Below, in pieces: positions 38,407 to 48,211 of a stretch of DNA of 64,000 nucleotides; the stretch's first letter is position 1, and the number at the start of each line of letters is the position of its first letter. The DNA lies in the NCBI RefSeq assembly GCF_026540855.1, contig NZ_JALNUP010000002.1, positions 124,001 to 188,000 on the forward strand, written 5' to 3'. Under the pieces are notes generated by a model. It did not search any database. It was not told the DNA's origin and saw nothing but the letters and a program-made list of their open reading frames with translations. The position numbers were made by a program, and so were the translations under genes. Origin of the DNA: Sphingomonas sp. GC_Shp_5. GTDB lineage: Bacteria > Pseudomonadota > Alphaproteobacteria > Sphingomonadales > Sphingomonadaceae.

Positions 38407-39377
38407 GCGAACACGCCCTTGCGCACGCCATAGGCATGGAACAGGTCGGGCCAGGCGGAGGTGGTCACGCTCTTGGGCGGGCGGACGCCGAAGCCATGGC
38501 CGCTCTCGTCGAACACGTGCAGCGCCGCCGGGCGCTGGGCGGCGAGCAGAGCGGTGTACAGCGCGATGCTGTTGGCCACCGGCACCAGCCCGTCGTCGCC
38601 CGAGTGGACCAGGAAGGTGGGGGGCGTCGCCGCCGTGACCCGCGTCTCCACCGACGCCGCCTGGCGCAACGCCGCCGGTGCGTTGTCGCCGAGCAGCATG
38701 TCGCGCGAGCCGCCATGGGTGAAGGGCGCGGCCATGCTCACGACCGGATAGATCAGCCCGGCAAGGTCGGGACGCGCCGACAAGCTGTCGGCCTTGTCCA
38801 CCGGCGCATAAACCGGTTCGGCGAACCGCGTCGCCAGCGATCCGGCGAGATGGCCCCCCGCCGAGAAGCCGAGGATCGCGACCCGCGCCGAATCGACACC
38901 GAACTGGCCGGCGCGCGCGCGGATCACCCGCATCGCCCGCTGCGCGTCCTGCAGCGGCACCAGCTCGCGCTTGTCCCAGCCCTCGCCCGGCAGGCGATAC
39001 AGCAGGATGAACGCGGTAACGCCGCGGGCGTTGAGCCAGGCGGCCTGGTCGATCCCCTCATTGTCATAGCTGAGGAAGCTGTAGCCGCCGCCGGGCATGA
39101 TCAGCACCGCCGCGCCATTGGGGCGGGCAGGGCGCTTCACCACCAGCATCGGCTGCGCGATGCCGGTGACGAACCGATCGTGGCGGGCCGGATCGTGCGA
39201 CTGATCGTCGGCCTTGCGGACGATCCTGGCGTGGCGATCGCCCGGGATCGCGCCCGGCCACAGCGGCACCGTCTCGTCCGCCGGCCCGACCTGCGCAGCG
39301 GCGGTCGTGCCGAGCAGGGTCAACGAGGCCGTCGCCCCGGCGATCAACGATCGCCGACTGATATCGATAGTGTCCAC
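38403..39377 (-). CDS. secreted alpha/beta-hydrolase esterase (acetylxylan/BD-FAE type)
   Basis: 324 residues from the GTG at 39377, which has AGGAG 6 nt upstream. The N-terminus ISRRSLIAGATASLTLLG is twin-arginine-like. The alpha/beta-hydrolase core has the oxyanion segment IMPGGGYSFLSYDNEG, the nucleophile elbow GFSAGG, HSGDDGLVP with the catalytic Asp, and ESGHGFG with the His. This is the pattern of small carbohydrate esterases that remove acetyl or feruloyl groups. It is the first gene of a two-gene operon with the SGNH esterase. The link to xyloglucan is by position only. Confidence 0.87.
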   Translation of the reverse strand: MDTIDISRRSLIAGATASLTLLGTTAAAQVGPADETVPLWPGAIPGDRHARIVRKADDQSHDPARHDRFVTGIAQPMLVVKRPARPNGAAVLIMPGGGYSFLSYDNEGIDQAAWLNARGVTAFILLYRLPGEGWDKRELVPLQDAQRAMRVIRARAGQFGVDSARVAILGFSAGGHLAGSLATRFAEPVYAPVDKADSLSARPDLAGLIYPVVSMAAPFTHGGSRDMLLGDNAPAALRQAASVETRVTAATPPTFLVHSGDDGLVPVANSIALYTALLAAQRPAALHVFDESGHGFGVRPPKSVTTSAWPDLFHAYGVRKGVFA

Positions 39378-39468
39378 CCGCTGCTCCTGCGATCCGCTCC
39401 CGAGCGCGAGGCTGTGGCACAGCAGGCGGCGGTGCGACAAGCCGCGCCGATCGCACCGGCGCTTCGGC

Positions 39469-40977
39469 TCAGAAGCGGAAACTCACCCAGCCGGCGAGAA
39501 AGTCCGAGCTCGCATAGCCGGCATGGGTCAGCGACGGGCCGGCGGCGAGATGCTCGTAGCGGCCGGTGAACGACAGGCGCGGGCTGTACGAATAGACCAG
39601 TTGCAGCCGCGCGACATCGGCGATCTTGCTCGCAGAAACGTTCTGCGTGCCGGCGAATGCCGATCCGTTCGCCCGGTACACCGCGTCGCGAACGTCGTCG
39701 CGCCAGGCGAGCTGATATTCGCCGGTGATGCGCAATTTCTTGTGCGGCGAAAAGGTGACGTTCGGCGCCAGCGCGATCAGGTTGGTCGGGGTGAGGAACA
39801 GCGCATAGCTGTAATAGATGTTGTTGCCGAATGGCGCGAAGCTGTTGCGCAACGTGCCGCCGGTATAGCTGCCGCCGCCGCTCGCGTAATCGGCGTGGAA
39901 GCCGATCCGCGGTGCAGTGCTCTTGGCGCCGAGCCGCCAGGTCTGCGCCATCAGCACCTGCCAGGCATCGATCTTCTGGCCGTTGAAGGTGCCGCCCTGG
40001 TGATTGACCGTCCAGTCGAGCGTCACCCGGTCGACATCGCCCCACAGCCGCGCGCCGTAATAATCGCGCACCTCGCGGCCGCTCGTCGCGCCCCACACCG
40101 TGTTGGTCGAGCGCAGCCGCCACACGAACGGGTCGAGGTAGAGCTTCGATGTGCCGAACCAGTCCGTCGGCACCACCACGCCGGCGGTGACGCCGGAAAA
40201 GCGGTGGCCGTGATCGGTGACATCGTCGCCCGGACCACCGGTGCCGAAGGTGGTATATTTGAGATCGAACACGTCGGCGCGCAGCGTCTTGCCGCGCGCC
40301 CAGCCGCGCAGGCCGTTGAGCACGAAGCGGATGGTGTTGTTGTCGCGCTGCGAGGTGAGCAGGTTGGAGCCGTCGGTGAACTCCTGCCGGCCGTAGCGCG
40401 CGCCGAACTCGACGCCCGCGACCGTCGCGTCGCCTTCGACGAACGCCTGCTGGATGACCAGCCCGTTCTCGAGATTCGCCGCAGGCGTGCCGATGTTCTG
40501 GCCCGAGATGCCGGCATGGGCGACCTCGCCATAGGCCCGAAGATGCGGCCCGACGTGGAGGTCGGCACCGGCGACGAGGCGGTTGATGTCCTGGCGCTGC
40601 GCCTCGCCGCTGCGCAAGTTGGGGTTGGTGACCTCGTTGACGCGCAGCCGCAGCTCGCCCGACAACGTCAGATACACGTCGCCGTCGTTGTCGAGGGGGA
40701 GGAACTTCAGTCGATCGAGCGGATCGTCGCGCTTGGCGGGATCGGCATAGCGGCGCCAGTCTTCCGCCCAGCGCGACAGATTGTAGCCGCCGGTGCCGGT
40801 GCCGTCGCCGGCGGCGGCAGACGGGTAGGCGCTGACGGTCGGCTCGGCCGGGTTTCGGCTCTGGCCGGATTCGGCCGGCGACGGGTTGGTCGGTAGCGTC
40901 GTCTGCGCGCTGGCGGGCGCCGCGAACAGAGCGAGCGACAGGGTGGCGACGCCGGCGGCGCGCAACAGATCGGTCAT
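39469..40977 (-). CDS. outer-membrane porin of the alginate-export family
   Basis: 502 residues. Signal peptide 1-25 (AAPASAQT) and a disordered Pro/Ser/Gly linker to about residue 65. The barrel domain begins YNLSRWAEDWRRYADP and has LSGELRLRVNEV and HAGISGQN..., landmarks of the alginate-export (AlgE-like) Pfam family, ending in the terminal Phe (WVSFRF). In sphingomonads such porins occur widely without alginate synthesis genes, so the name marks the fold rather than the substrate. Its neighbour on one side is the esterase operon and on the other dctA; a role in dicarboxylate or oligosaccharide diffusion is possible. Confidence 0.83.
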   Translation of the reverse strand: MTDLLRAAGVATLSLALFAAPASAQTTLPTNPSPAESGQSRNPAEPTVSAYPSAAAGDGTGTGGYNLSRWAEDWRRYADPAKRDDPLDRLKFLPLDNDGDVYLTLSGELRLRVNEVTNPNLRSGEAQRQDINRLVAGADLHVGPHLRAYGEVAHAGISGQNIGTPAANLENGLVIQQAFVEGDATVAGVEFGARYGRQEFTDGSNLLTSQRDNNTIRFVLNGLRGWARGKTLRADVFDLKYTTFGTGGPGDDVTDHGHRFSGVTAGVVVPTDWFGTSKLYLDPFVWRLRSTNTVWGATSGREVRDYYGARLWGDVDRVTLDWTVNHQGGTFNGQKIDAWQVLMAQTWRLGAKSTAPRIGFHADYASGGGSYTGGTLRNSFAPFGNNIYYSYALFLTPTNLIALAPNVTFSPHKKLRITGEYQLAWRDDVRDAVYRANGSAFAGTQNVSASKIADVARLQLVYSYSPRLSFTGRYEHLAAGPSLTHAGYASSDFLAGWVSFRF

Positions 40978-41029
40978 GAGGTGCCTCCTGGCAGCAGGGC
41001 GGTGGCGCGCGGTGGCGCCACCGGTCAGA

Positions 41030-42367
<1,338 letters not shown>

Positions 42368-42459
42368 CCTGGGCCTTTCATCCTCGATCACGGCACAGTG
42401 CGTTCTTGATGACGGTATGTGCAGGAGTGATGGTGTCGTCTGTTACGGCTTTCCACGCA

Positions 42460-42475
42460 AGCAATCTCAAGGCCA
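42460..42475 (-). promoter_or_regulatory. candidate sigma-54 (-24/-12) promoter of dctA
   Basis: On the minus strand TGGCCTT-N4-TTGCT places GG and GC exactly 10 bases apart, matching the RpoN consensus TGGCAC-N5-TTGC in both invariant dinucleotides. Transcription would begin about 80 bp upstream of the dctA ATG. A TATAAT further upstream (around 42501-42506) is a possible alternative sigma-70 -10 element. Confidence 0.6.
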
Positions 42476-42559
42476 TATAAAAACATCGTAATAACAACAT
42501 TATAGAGGCGGGAATTCGTACCGTGTCTTGATGACCAAGAAGCTCAAGCATCAGTGAAC

Positions 42560-42575
42560 GTGCAAGAACTTGCAC
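42560..42575. promoter_or_regulatory. perfect palindrome, candidate enhancer/operator for the DctD-like regulator
   Basis: GTGCAAG-AA-CTTGCAC, a 7-bp perfect inverted repeat with a 2-bp spacer. It lies about 85-100 bp upstream of the dctA -24 element, the usual distance for an enhancer-binding-protein site, and 10 bp before the dctB ATG, so it could also autoregulate dctBD. Confidence 0.6.
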
Positions 42576-42584
42576 AGGGTGACG

Positions 42585-44345
42585 ATGCCGGGTAGCGGCT
42601 TGGGTATGCAGAGCGGGTGGGTCAGGCGGTGGTGGCGAGAGGCTGTGCTGGCGCTGCTGCTTGCGGGAATCGCCGCGGCGCTTGCCGGCAGGATCGCCGA
42701 GCAGCGCGCGCTCAGCCGGTTCGAGGCGGCAGTCCGTGTGGATGCCCGGTTGCGTGAGGCGCTGCTGACCAGCGAGGTCGCGCGGTTCAGGCTGTTGCCA
42801 CTAGCGCTCGCCGCCGACCGCGATCTGGATGGCGCCCTGGCCGGCGCCGTGCCGGCGCGGCGCGCGCTCAACCAGCGGCTGGAAACGCTGGCGAGCACCA
42901 CCGGCGCCGCCGCCATCTATGTGATCGGTGCCGACGGCCACGCGATCGCCGCGAGCAACTGGCGGACGGCGCACAGCTTCGTCGGTATGGATTACCGCTT
43001 CCGGCGCTATTTCCGCGAGGCGACGCTCGATGCGCTGGCGACCCAGTTCGCGATGGGCACGGTCAGCCACAAGCCCGGGCTCTATCTCAGCCGCCGCACC
43101 GCCCGCGGCGGCGTGATCGTGGTCAAGCTCGAGTTCGACCAGGTCGAGCGGCAGTGGCGCGGCGCCGGCGGCATCACCTTCGCCGACGACGATCACGGCG
43201 TAATACTGGTGACGAGCCGGCCCGACTGGCGGTTCCGCGTCACCCGGCCGCTCGGCCCAACAGCGTCGGCGCGGTTCCGCGCCGAGATCCAGTCGGGCGA
43301 GGAGTCGCTCGCGATCCTGCCGTGGGCGGCCGCCCCGCGCGCGACGGGAGAGGCGCGGGTGACGGTGCCCGGCCAGGCGGGACGCCTGCTCTGGGTGCGA
43401 TTGCCGCCGTCGCCGAGCGGCTGGCGGCTCAACCTGCTACGCAGCAGCACCACCGCGGTGGACGATGTGGTGCGGCTTGCCGCGCTCGGCGCCGCGCTCG
43501 CCATGCTCGCCCTTTATGGCACGACGCTGGCGCTACGCGCGCGCGGTCGCCGCCTTGCCGCGCGCACCCACGAACTCGAGGCGGCGGTAGCCACCCGCAC
43601 CGCCGAGCTGCGCCGCGAGATCGACGAACGCATCGCCTCCGATGCCCGCGCCGACCTGCTGCGCGAAGGATTGCGCCAGGCCAACCGGCTGGCGACGCTA
43701 GGCCAAGTGACGGCGAGTGTCGCGCACGAGACCGCGCAGCCGGTCGCCGCGATCCGCACCTATGCCGCCAACGGCGAGCGGCTGCTCGAGCGTGGCGATG
43801 CCGAGCAGGTCCGCGGCAATCTCCAGGCGATCGGCCGGCTGGCCAGCCGCATCGGCGAGGTGACCGCTGCGCTGCGGGGGTTCGCGCGCAAGGGCACCGG
43901 TGCGATCGGCCCGATGCCGCTGGCCGAAGCGGTGGACGGGGCGCGGCTGATCCTCAAGGAGCGGCTGTCGAGCGTCGCCTTCACTGCCTCGGCGATCCCG
44001 CCGGACCTGCTGGCGCTCGCCGGCAAGGTGCGGCTGGAGCAGGTGCTGGTCAATCTGCTGCAGAATGCGATCGAGGCGTTGGAGGGGCATGCCGAGCCGC
44101 AGCTGGCGCTGACGCTCGACATCGACGAAGACACCGTTCGCGTCGACATCGTCGACAATGGTCCGGGGGTCGATCCGGGGATCGCAGCGCGGATCTTTAC
44201 GCCGTTCGTCACCAGCCGCGCCACCGGACTCGGGCTCGGGCTGGTGATCGCGCTCGACATCATGACCGACATGGGCGGCACGCTGCGGCTGGTGCCGACG
44301 GCGGTAGGCGCACGCTTCCAGATTGAATTGCAGAGAGCCGGATGA
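42585..44345 (+). CDS. dctB: DctB-type C4-dicarboxylate sensor histidine kinase
   Basis: 586 residues from the ATG at 42585 (AGGG 5 nt upstream; TTG at 42570 is less likely). Helix 1 at about 18-36 and helix 2 at about 296-317 bracket a periplasmic double-PDC/Cache sensor. That sensor has SFVGMDYRFRRYFREA, the ligand-domain phrase shared with rhizobial DctB. A coiled linker (323-370) leads to the HisKA domain (LGQVTASVAHETAQPVAAIR, His381) and the ATPase domain with NLLQNAIEALEG, VDNGPGVDP and TGLGLGLVI. It senses periplasmic C4-dicarboxylates and signals to the regulator, whose ATG overlaps its stop (ATGA). Confidence 0.92.
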   Translation: MPGSGLGMQSGWVRRWWREAVLALLLAGIAAALAGRIAEQRALSRFEAAVRVDARLREALLTSEVARFRLLPLALAADRDLDGALAGAVPARRALNQRLETLASTTGAAAIYVIGADGHAIAASNWRTAHSFVGMDYRFRRYFREATLDALATQFAMGTVSHKPGLYLSRRTARGGVIVVKLEFDQVERQWRGAGGITFADDDHGVILVTSRPDWRFRVTRPLGPTASARFRAEIQSGEESLAILPWAAAPRATGEARVTVPGQAGRLLWVRLPPSPSGWRLNLLRSSTTAVDDVVRLAALGAALAMLALYGTTLALRARGRRLAARTHELEAAVATRTAELRREIDERIASDARADLLREGLRQANRLATLGQVTASVAHETAQPVAAIRTYAANGERLLERGDAEQVRGNLQAIGRLASRIGEVTAALRGFARKGTGAIGPMPLAEAVDGARLILKERLSSVAFTASAIPPDLLALAGKVRLEQVLVNLLQNAIEALEGHAEPQLALTLDIDEDTVRVDIVDNGPGVDPGIAARIFTPFVTSRATGLGLGLVIALDIMTDMGGTLRLVPTAVGARFQIELQRAG

Positions 44346-45646
44346 GCGAGACACCGCCGATGGTCGCCCTGGTGGACGACGACCCCGACATCCGCGGTTC
44401 GATCGCGCAGATGCTCGGCCTCGCCGGATATAGGGTGATCGACCATGCCGACGCCGCTTCGGCGCTGGCCGCGATCGACAAGGGCTTCGCCGGCGTGGTG
44501 GTCAGCGACGTCGCGATGCCTGGCATGTCCGGCGTCGAGCTGTTTCGGCGGCTCCATGCCCGGGATGCCGATCTGCCGGTGCTGCTCATTACCGGCCATG
44601 GCGACGTCGCGATGGCGGTGGATGCGCTGAAGGCCGGCGCCTGGGATTTCCTCACCAAGCCGTTCGACCCGGACGCGCTGCTCGCCGCGGTCGGCCGCGC
44701 CAGCGCGCATCGTGCTCTGGTGATGGACAACCGCCGGTTGCGCGCGCTGGCGGCGGCACCGGACGGCTCGCCATTGGTCGGCCGGTCGCCCGCGATCGTC
44801 CAGTTGCGCGATACGGTGGCGCTGCTCGCCGATGCCGATATTGATGTGCTGATCGAGGGAGAATCCGGCACCGGCAAGGAGCTGCTGGCGCGGCTGATCC
44901 ACCGCGGCGGCGCGCGCGCACGGCATCGCTTCGCCACCGTCGCCTGCGCCGCGATGCCCGACGCGCTGATCGAACCCGAACTGATCGGTGGCACGATCGC
45001 GGCGGCGGCGCGCGGCACCCTGTTCCTCGACGACGTCGATCGTGCTTCGCCGGCGCTGCAGGCGCGGCTCGCGCAATTCGCCGAGGAACGCACGGTGCCC
45101 GGTCTCGCCGCGGGTGGCGACCCGTCGCCGATCGACGTGCGCCTCGTCGCCACCGCCGCCGAGAACGCCGACGCGACGATGGACCCGGCGCTTTACTATC
45201 GGCTGTCGGCGGTGCGGCTGCGGGTACCGCCCTTGCGCGAGCGGCTGGACGATGTGCCGCTATTGTTTGCGCATTTGCTCGATCTCGCCGCGTCGCGGCT
45301 GCGCCGTCCGCTGCCCGATCTCACCCCCGCGGTGCGCCGGCGGCTGATCGAGCATCGCTGGCCCGGCAACGTTCGCGAACTTGCCCATTTTGCCGATCAG
45401 GTGATGATCGGCCTCGCCCCCGAGCCCGGTGGCGAGCAGGAAGCGGAGACGCTGCCCGATCGGGTCGCCGCGTTCGAGCGCCAGGCGATCGTCGAGGCGG
45501 TGCTGGCCGCCAAGGGCGACGCCGGCGCGGCGATGCAGGCGCTCGGGCTGCCGCGCAAGACCTTCTATTACAAGGTCCAGCGCCACGGCATCGATCTCAC
45601 CGGACTGCGCCGGGCGGGAGCGGAACGCATGGACGGGGCCGGCTAG
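44342..45646 (+). CDS. dctD: DctD-like NtrC-family response regulator lacking the GAFTGA loop
   Basis: 434 residues. Receiver domain 1-120 with phospho-acceptor Asp56 (VVSDVAMPGMSG) and Lys106. AAA+ domain about 145-360 with Walker A GESGTGKE (173-180), Walker B LFLDDV (Asp instead of the usual Glu) and WPGNVREL. The segment that normally reads ELFGHE-GAFTGA-...-GTLFLDE is here ELIGGTIAAAARGTLFLDD, about 14 residues shorter, so the sigma-54-contacting GAFTGA loop is missing. The arginine in the usual FRxDLYYRL is also absent (MDPALYYRL). A Fis-type HTH (AGAAMQALGLPRKTFYYKV) ends the protein. Probably activates or represses dctA, but not by the textbook sigma-54 route. Confidence 0.9.
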   Translation: MSETPPMVALVDDDPDIRGSIAQMLGLAGYRVIDHADAASALAAIDKGFAGVVVSDVAMPGMSGVELFRRLHARDADLPVLLITGHGDVAMAVDALKAGAWDFLTKPFDPDALLAAVGRASAHRALVMDNRRLRALAAAPDGSPLVGRSPAIVQLRDTVALLADADIDVLIEGESGTGKELLARLIHRGGARARHRFATVACAAMPDALIEPELIGGTIAAAARGTLFLDDVDRASPALQARLAQFAEERTVPGLAAGGDPSPIDVRLVATAAENADATMDPALYYRLSAVRLRVPPLRERLDDVPLLFAHLLDLAASRLRRPLPDLTPAVRRRLIEHRWPGNVRELAHFADQVMIGLAPEPGGEQEAETLPDRVAAFERQAIVEAVLAAKGDAGAAMQALGLPRKTFYYKVQRHGIDLTGLRRAGAERMDGAG

Positions 45647-45673
45647 GCTGGAACCCTGATGGGTGGCCGCGGT

Positions 45674-45913
45674 TCACTCCGCCTCCAGATCCCATTGCTC
45701 GGCGACCTGCTCCACCGCGCGGCGGCAGATGTCGTCCAGTCCTTCGGGGCAGAAGGCCTGGACGTCCCAATTGTGATCGAACGCTTCGGCGGGATCGGCG
45801 AGGGTGGGGAGCATGAAGTCGATCCGTGCGCCCTCGCTGTCCAGCGACAGGCGCAGCGCAGCCTGGTTGAGTTCATCACGAAGCCGTTCGGCGGAGAGCA
45901 GCGGACGGTCCAT
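45674..45913 (-). CDS. small conserved-looking protein of unknown function
   Basis: 79 residues from the ATG at 45913, preceded by AGGA 5 nt upstream; an upstream in-frame ATG at 45961 lacks a ribosome site. Acidic, soluble, with an amphipathic first helix (ERLRDELNQAALRLSL) and a Trp/Cys-containing middle (HNWDVQAFCPEGLDDICRRAVEQ). No family recognised. It is convergent with the dctD gene (27 bp apart) and divergent from the TonB receptor at 46087. Confidence 0.6.
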   Translation of the reverse strand: MDRPLLSAERLRDELNQAALRLSLDSEGARIDFMLPTLADPAEAFDHNWDVQAFCPEGLDDICRRAVEQVAEQWDLEAE

Positions 45914-46086
45914 ACCGGTCCTAACAGCTCGCGGATCGGCAATGTTCCGTGCTGGCGCCATGCATGATCACGATGTGATGTACGGGCCGCCAGTCGGGTT
46001 AACAGCCTGGTACATATAGGTCACGCAGCGACGCAAATCGCCGGGGTGCGGTTGCGGATCACCGCTTTGCTGATCATGGGGGCCCG

Positions 46087-48144
46087 ATGAAGCCGTCTCT
46101 GTTCGCCGCCGCCTCGCTGGTCGCCACTGCCATCATCGGCTGCCCGATCGCATCCGCGCAGACCGTCACCGCTACCGGCGATGCCACCGGCCTCGATATC
46201 GTCGTCACCGGCCGCGGCCTCTCGACGCCCGGCGATCGGGCGTTCGACGTCGTCACCATCGATCGCGACCGGCTCGAGGCCAATGCCAGCGACCGGCTCG
46301 AAAGCGTGCTTGCCGACGTTGCCGGGCTCCAGCAGTTCCGCCGCTCCGACTCGCGCTCCGCCAACCCGACCAGCCAGGGCATCACCCTGCGCGGGATCGG
46401 CGGCAATGCCTCCAGCCGCGCGCTGCTGATCCTCGATGGCGTGCCGCAGACCGATCCGTTCGGCGGCTGGGTGGCGTTCCCGGCCTATGCGACCGACCGG
46501 CTCGGCCAGGTCCGCGTCACCCGCGGCGGTGGCAGTGGCTATTATGGCGCCGGGGCGCTCGCCGGCACCGTGGAGCTCGACAGCGCCACGCCCGATCAGC
46601 TGTCGCCGCTCGCCGCCAGCCTGGCTTATGGCAGCCGCGATTCGGTCGATGCGCAAGGGTCGGCGTCGCTGGTGCGGGGCAACGGCTTTGCGACCATCTC
46701 GGGCGCTTATGCGCGCGGCGATGGCTTCATCCCCACCGTGGCCGAGGATCGCGGCGCGGTCGATCATGCAGCGCCCTACGAGCAGGCGTCGGGCGCAATT
46801 CGCGCCGTGATCGGCATCGCGCCGTCGACCGAGTTGCAGGCTAATCTCAGCGCCTTCACCGATCGTCGCAACCGCGGCACTGACTTTACCAACAACAAGT
46901 CCGAGGGCGCCGACGCCAGCCTCCGGCTGGTCGGCCACGGCCATTGGGGCTGGTCGGTGCTGGGCTATCTCCAGACCCGCGCCTTTGCCTCGCAATTCGC
47001 CTCGGTCAGCGCCGACCGCGCCACCGTCACCCAATCGCTCGACCAATATAGCGTGCCCGCCACCGGACTCGGCGCGCGGGTCGAGATCCAGCCGCCAATT
47101 GGTGCTGGGATCGACCTGCGGCTCGGTGCCGACATCCGCGATGTCACCGGCAAGACCCAGGAATTGTACCTGTTCCAGAATGCGGTGCCGACCCGCCGCC
47201 GCGAGGCCGGCGGATCGAACCAGAACAAGGGCCTGTTCGCCGACGCCAGCACCGATCTCGGCGATCTCACCGTCACGCTCGGCGGCCGGGTGGACTTCTG
47301 GAACATCGACGATGGCTCGCTCACCGAGCGGCCGCTCGCCGGCGGCGCGGCGCTCACCAACAACCAGTTCCCGGATCGCGACGGCAGCGAGTTTAGCGGT
47401 CGGGCAGGGCTCGCCTATCGCGTCGCCAGCCTCGTCACCTTCCGCGCCGCGGCCTATCGCGGCTGGCGGCTGCCGACCCTCAACGAGCTCTACCGCCCGT
47501 TCCGCGTCGGCAACGACACCACCGCCGCCAATGCCGCGCTCAGCCCCGAGCGGCTGACCGGCTATGAGGGCGGCGTGACGCTGACCCCGCTTGCCGGCGT
47601 CAGCCTCGCCGCCACCGTGTTCCACAACCGGCTGAAGGATGCGATCGCCAACGTCACCTTGTCGCGCACCGCGACCAGCAGCTCGCTGATCCGGCAGAAT
47701 CTCGATGCGATCACCTCCACCGGCCTCGAGGTCGATGCGAGCTACACGCTCGGCCACCTCACTGCGCTCGCCTCGTGGAGCCATGTCGACGCCGAGGTCC
47801 ATGCCTCGGGCATCGCTGCCGCGCTGGATGGCCTGCGGCCGGCGCAGACCCCCAAGGATCAGGTGTCGGGCACGCTCGGCTGGCGCCGCGGCGGCCTCGC
47901 CGCCTCCGCCACGGTGCGCCACATCGGTCGCCAGTTCGACGACGACGTCAATATCGACAGCCTCGATCCCGCGACGACGCTGGATGCCTATCTGTCGCTG
48001 CCGGTGACCCACGGTCTGGCGATCGAAGCGCGTGGCGAGAACCTGTTCGACAAGCGGATCGAGACTGGCATCAGCGGCGACGACATCGTCGAGCGGGCCA
48101 ACCCGCGGACGCTGTGGATCGGCTTCAAATACGCGATGAAGTAG
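46087..48144 (+). CDS. TonB-dependent receptor (BtuB-like size)
   Basis: 685 residues. Signal peptide 1-24 (PIASAQT), TonB box LDIVVTGRG (about 36-44), plug with RLESVLADVAGLQQFRR, SQGITLRGIGGNASSRALLILDGVP and YGAGALAGTVELDSA, then a 22-strand barrel ending FKYAMK, without the usual terminal Phe/Trp. The compact size and the plug resemble cobalamin or heme-type receptors. I found no B12 riboswitch or Fur-like box upstream, so the ligand is open. The gene is followed at 67 bp by alanine racemase on the same strand. Confidence 0.9.
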   Translation: MKPSLFAAASLVATAIIGCPIASAQTVTATGDATGLDIVVTGRGLSTPGDRAFDVVTIDRDRLEANASDRLESVLADVAGLQQFRRSDSRSANPTSQGITLRGIGGNASSRALLILDGVPQTDPFGGWVAFPAYATDRLGQVRVTRGGGSGYYGAGALAGTVELDSATPDQLSPLAASLAYGSRDSVDAQGSASLVRGNGFATISGAYARGDGFIPTVAEDRGAVDHAAPYEQASGAIRAVIGIAPSTELQANLSAFTDRRNRGTDFTNNKSEGADASLRLVGHGHWGWSVLGYLQTRAFASQFASVSADRATVTQSLDQYSVPATGLGARVEIQPPIGAGIDLRLGADIRDVTGKTQELYLFQNAVPTRRREAGGSNQNKGLFADASTDLGDLTVTLGGRVDFWNIDDGSLTERPLAGGAALTNNQFPDRDGSEFSGRAGLAYRVASLVTFRAAAYRGWRLPTLNELYRPFRVGNDTTAANAALSPERLTGYEGGVTLTPLAGVSLAATVFHNRLKDAIANVTLSRTATSSSLIRQNLDAITSTGLEVDASYTLGHLTALASWSHVDAEVHASGIAAALDGLRPAQTPKDQVSGTLGWRRGGLAASATVRHIGRQFDDDVNIDSLDPATTLDAYLSLPVTHGLAIEARGENLFDKRIETGISGDDIVERANPRTLWIGFKYAMK

Positions 48145-48211
48145 GTCCGCTGGCGATCGTCGGTGGCATGCAGCCATCGACGCCCGCGTCGGCCCGGCTT
48201 ATGCGACGGGG

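Noticed and set aside
45914..46086. Possible cobalamin riboswitch upstream of the BtuB-sized TonB receptor
   Set aside because: The 172-bp region lacks a B12 box and is too short for the conserved core. Only a small palindrome ATCAC-GAT-GTGAT (45967-45979) is present.
46021..48177. 718-codon open frame on the minus strand opposite the TonB receptor gene
   Set aside because: Antisense shadow of a GC-rich gene; composition of a mirror frame (Arg/Gly/Ala/Asp-rich, no domain), while the plus strand has a signal peptide, plug and barrel.
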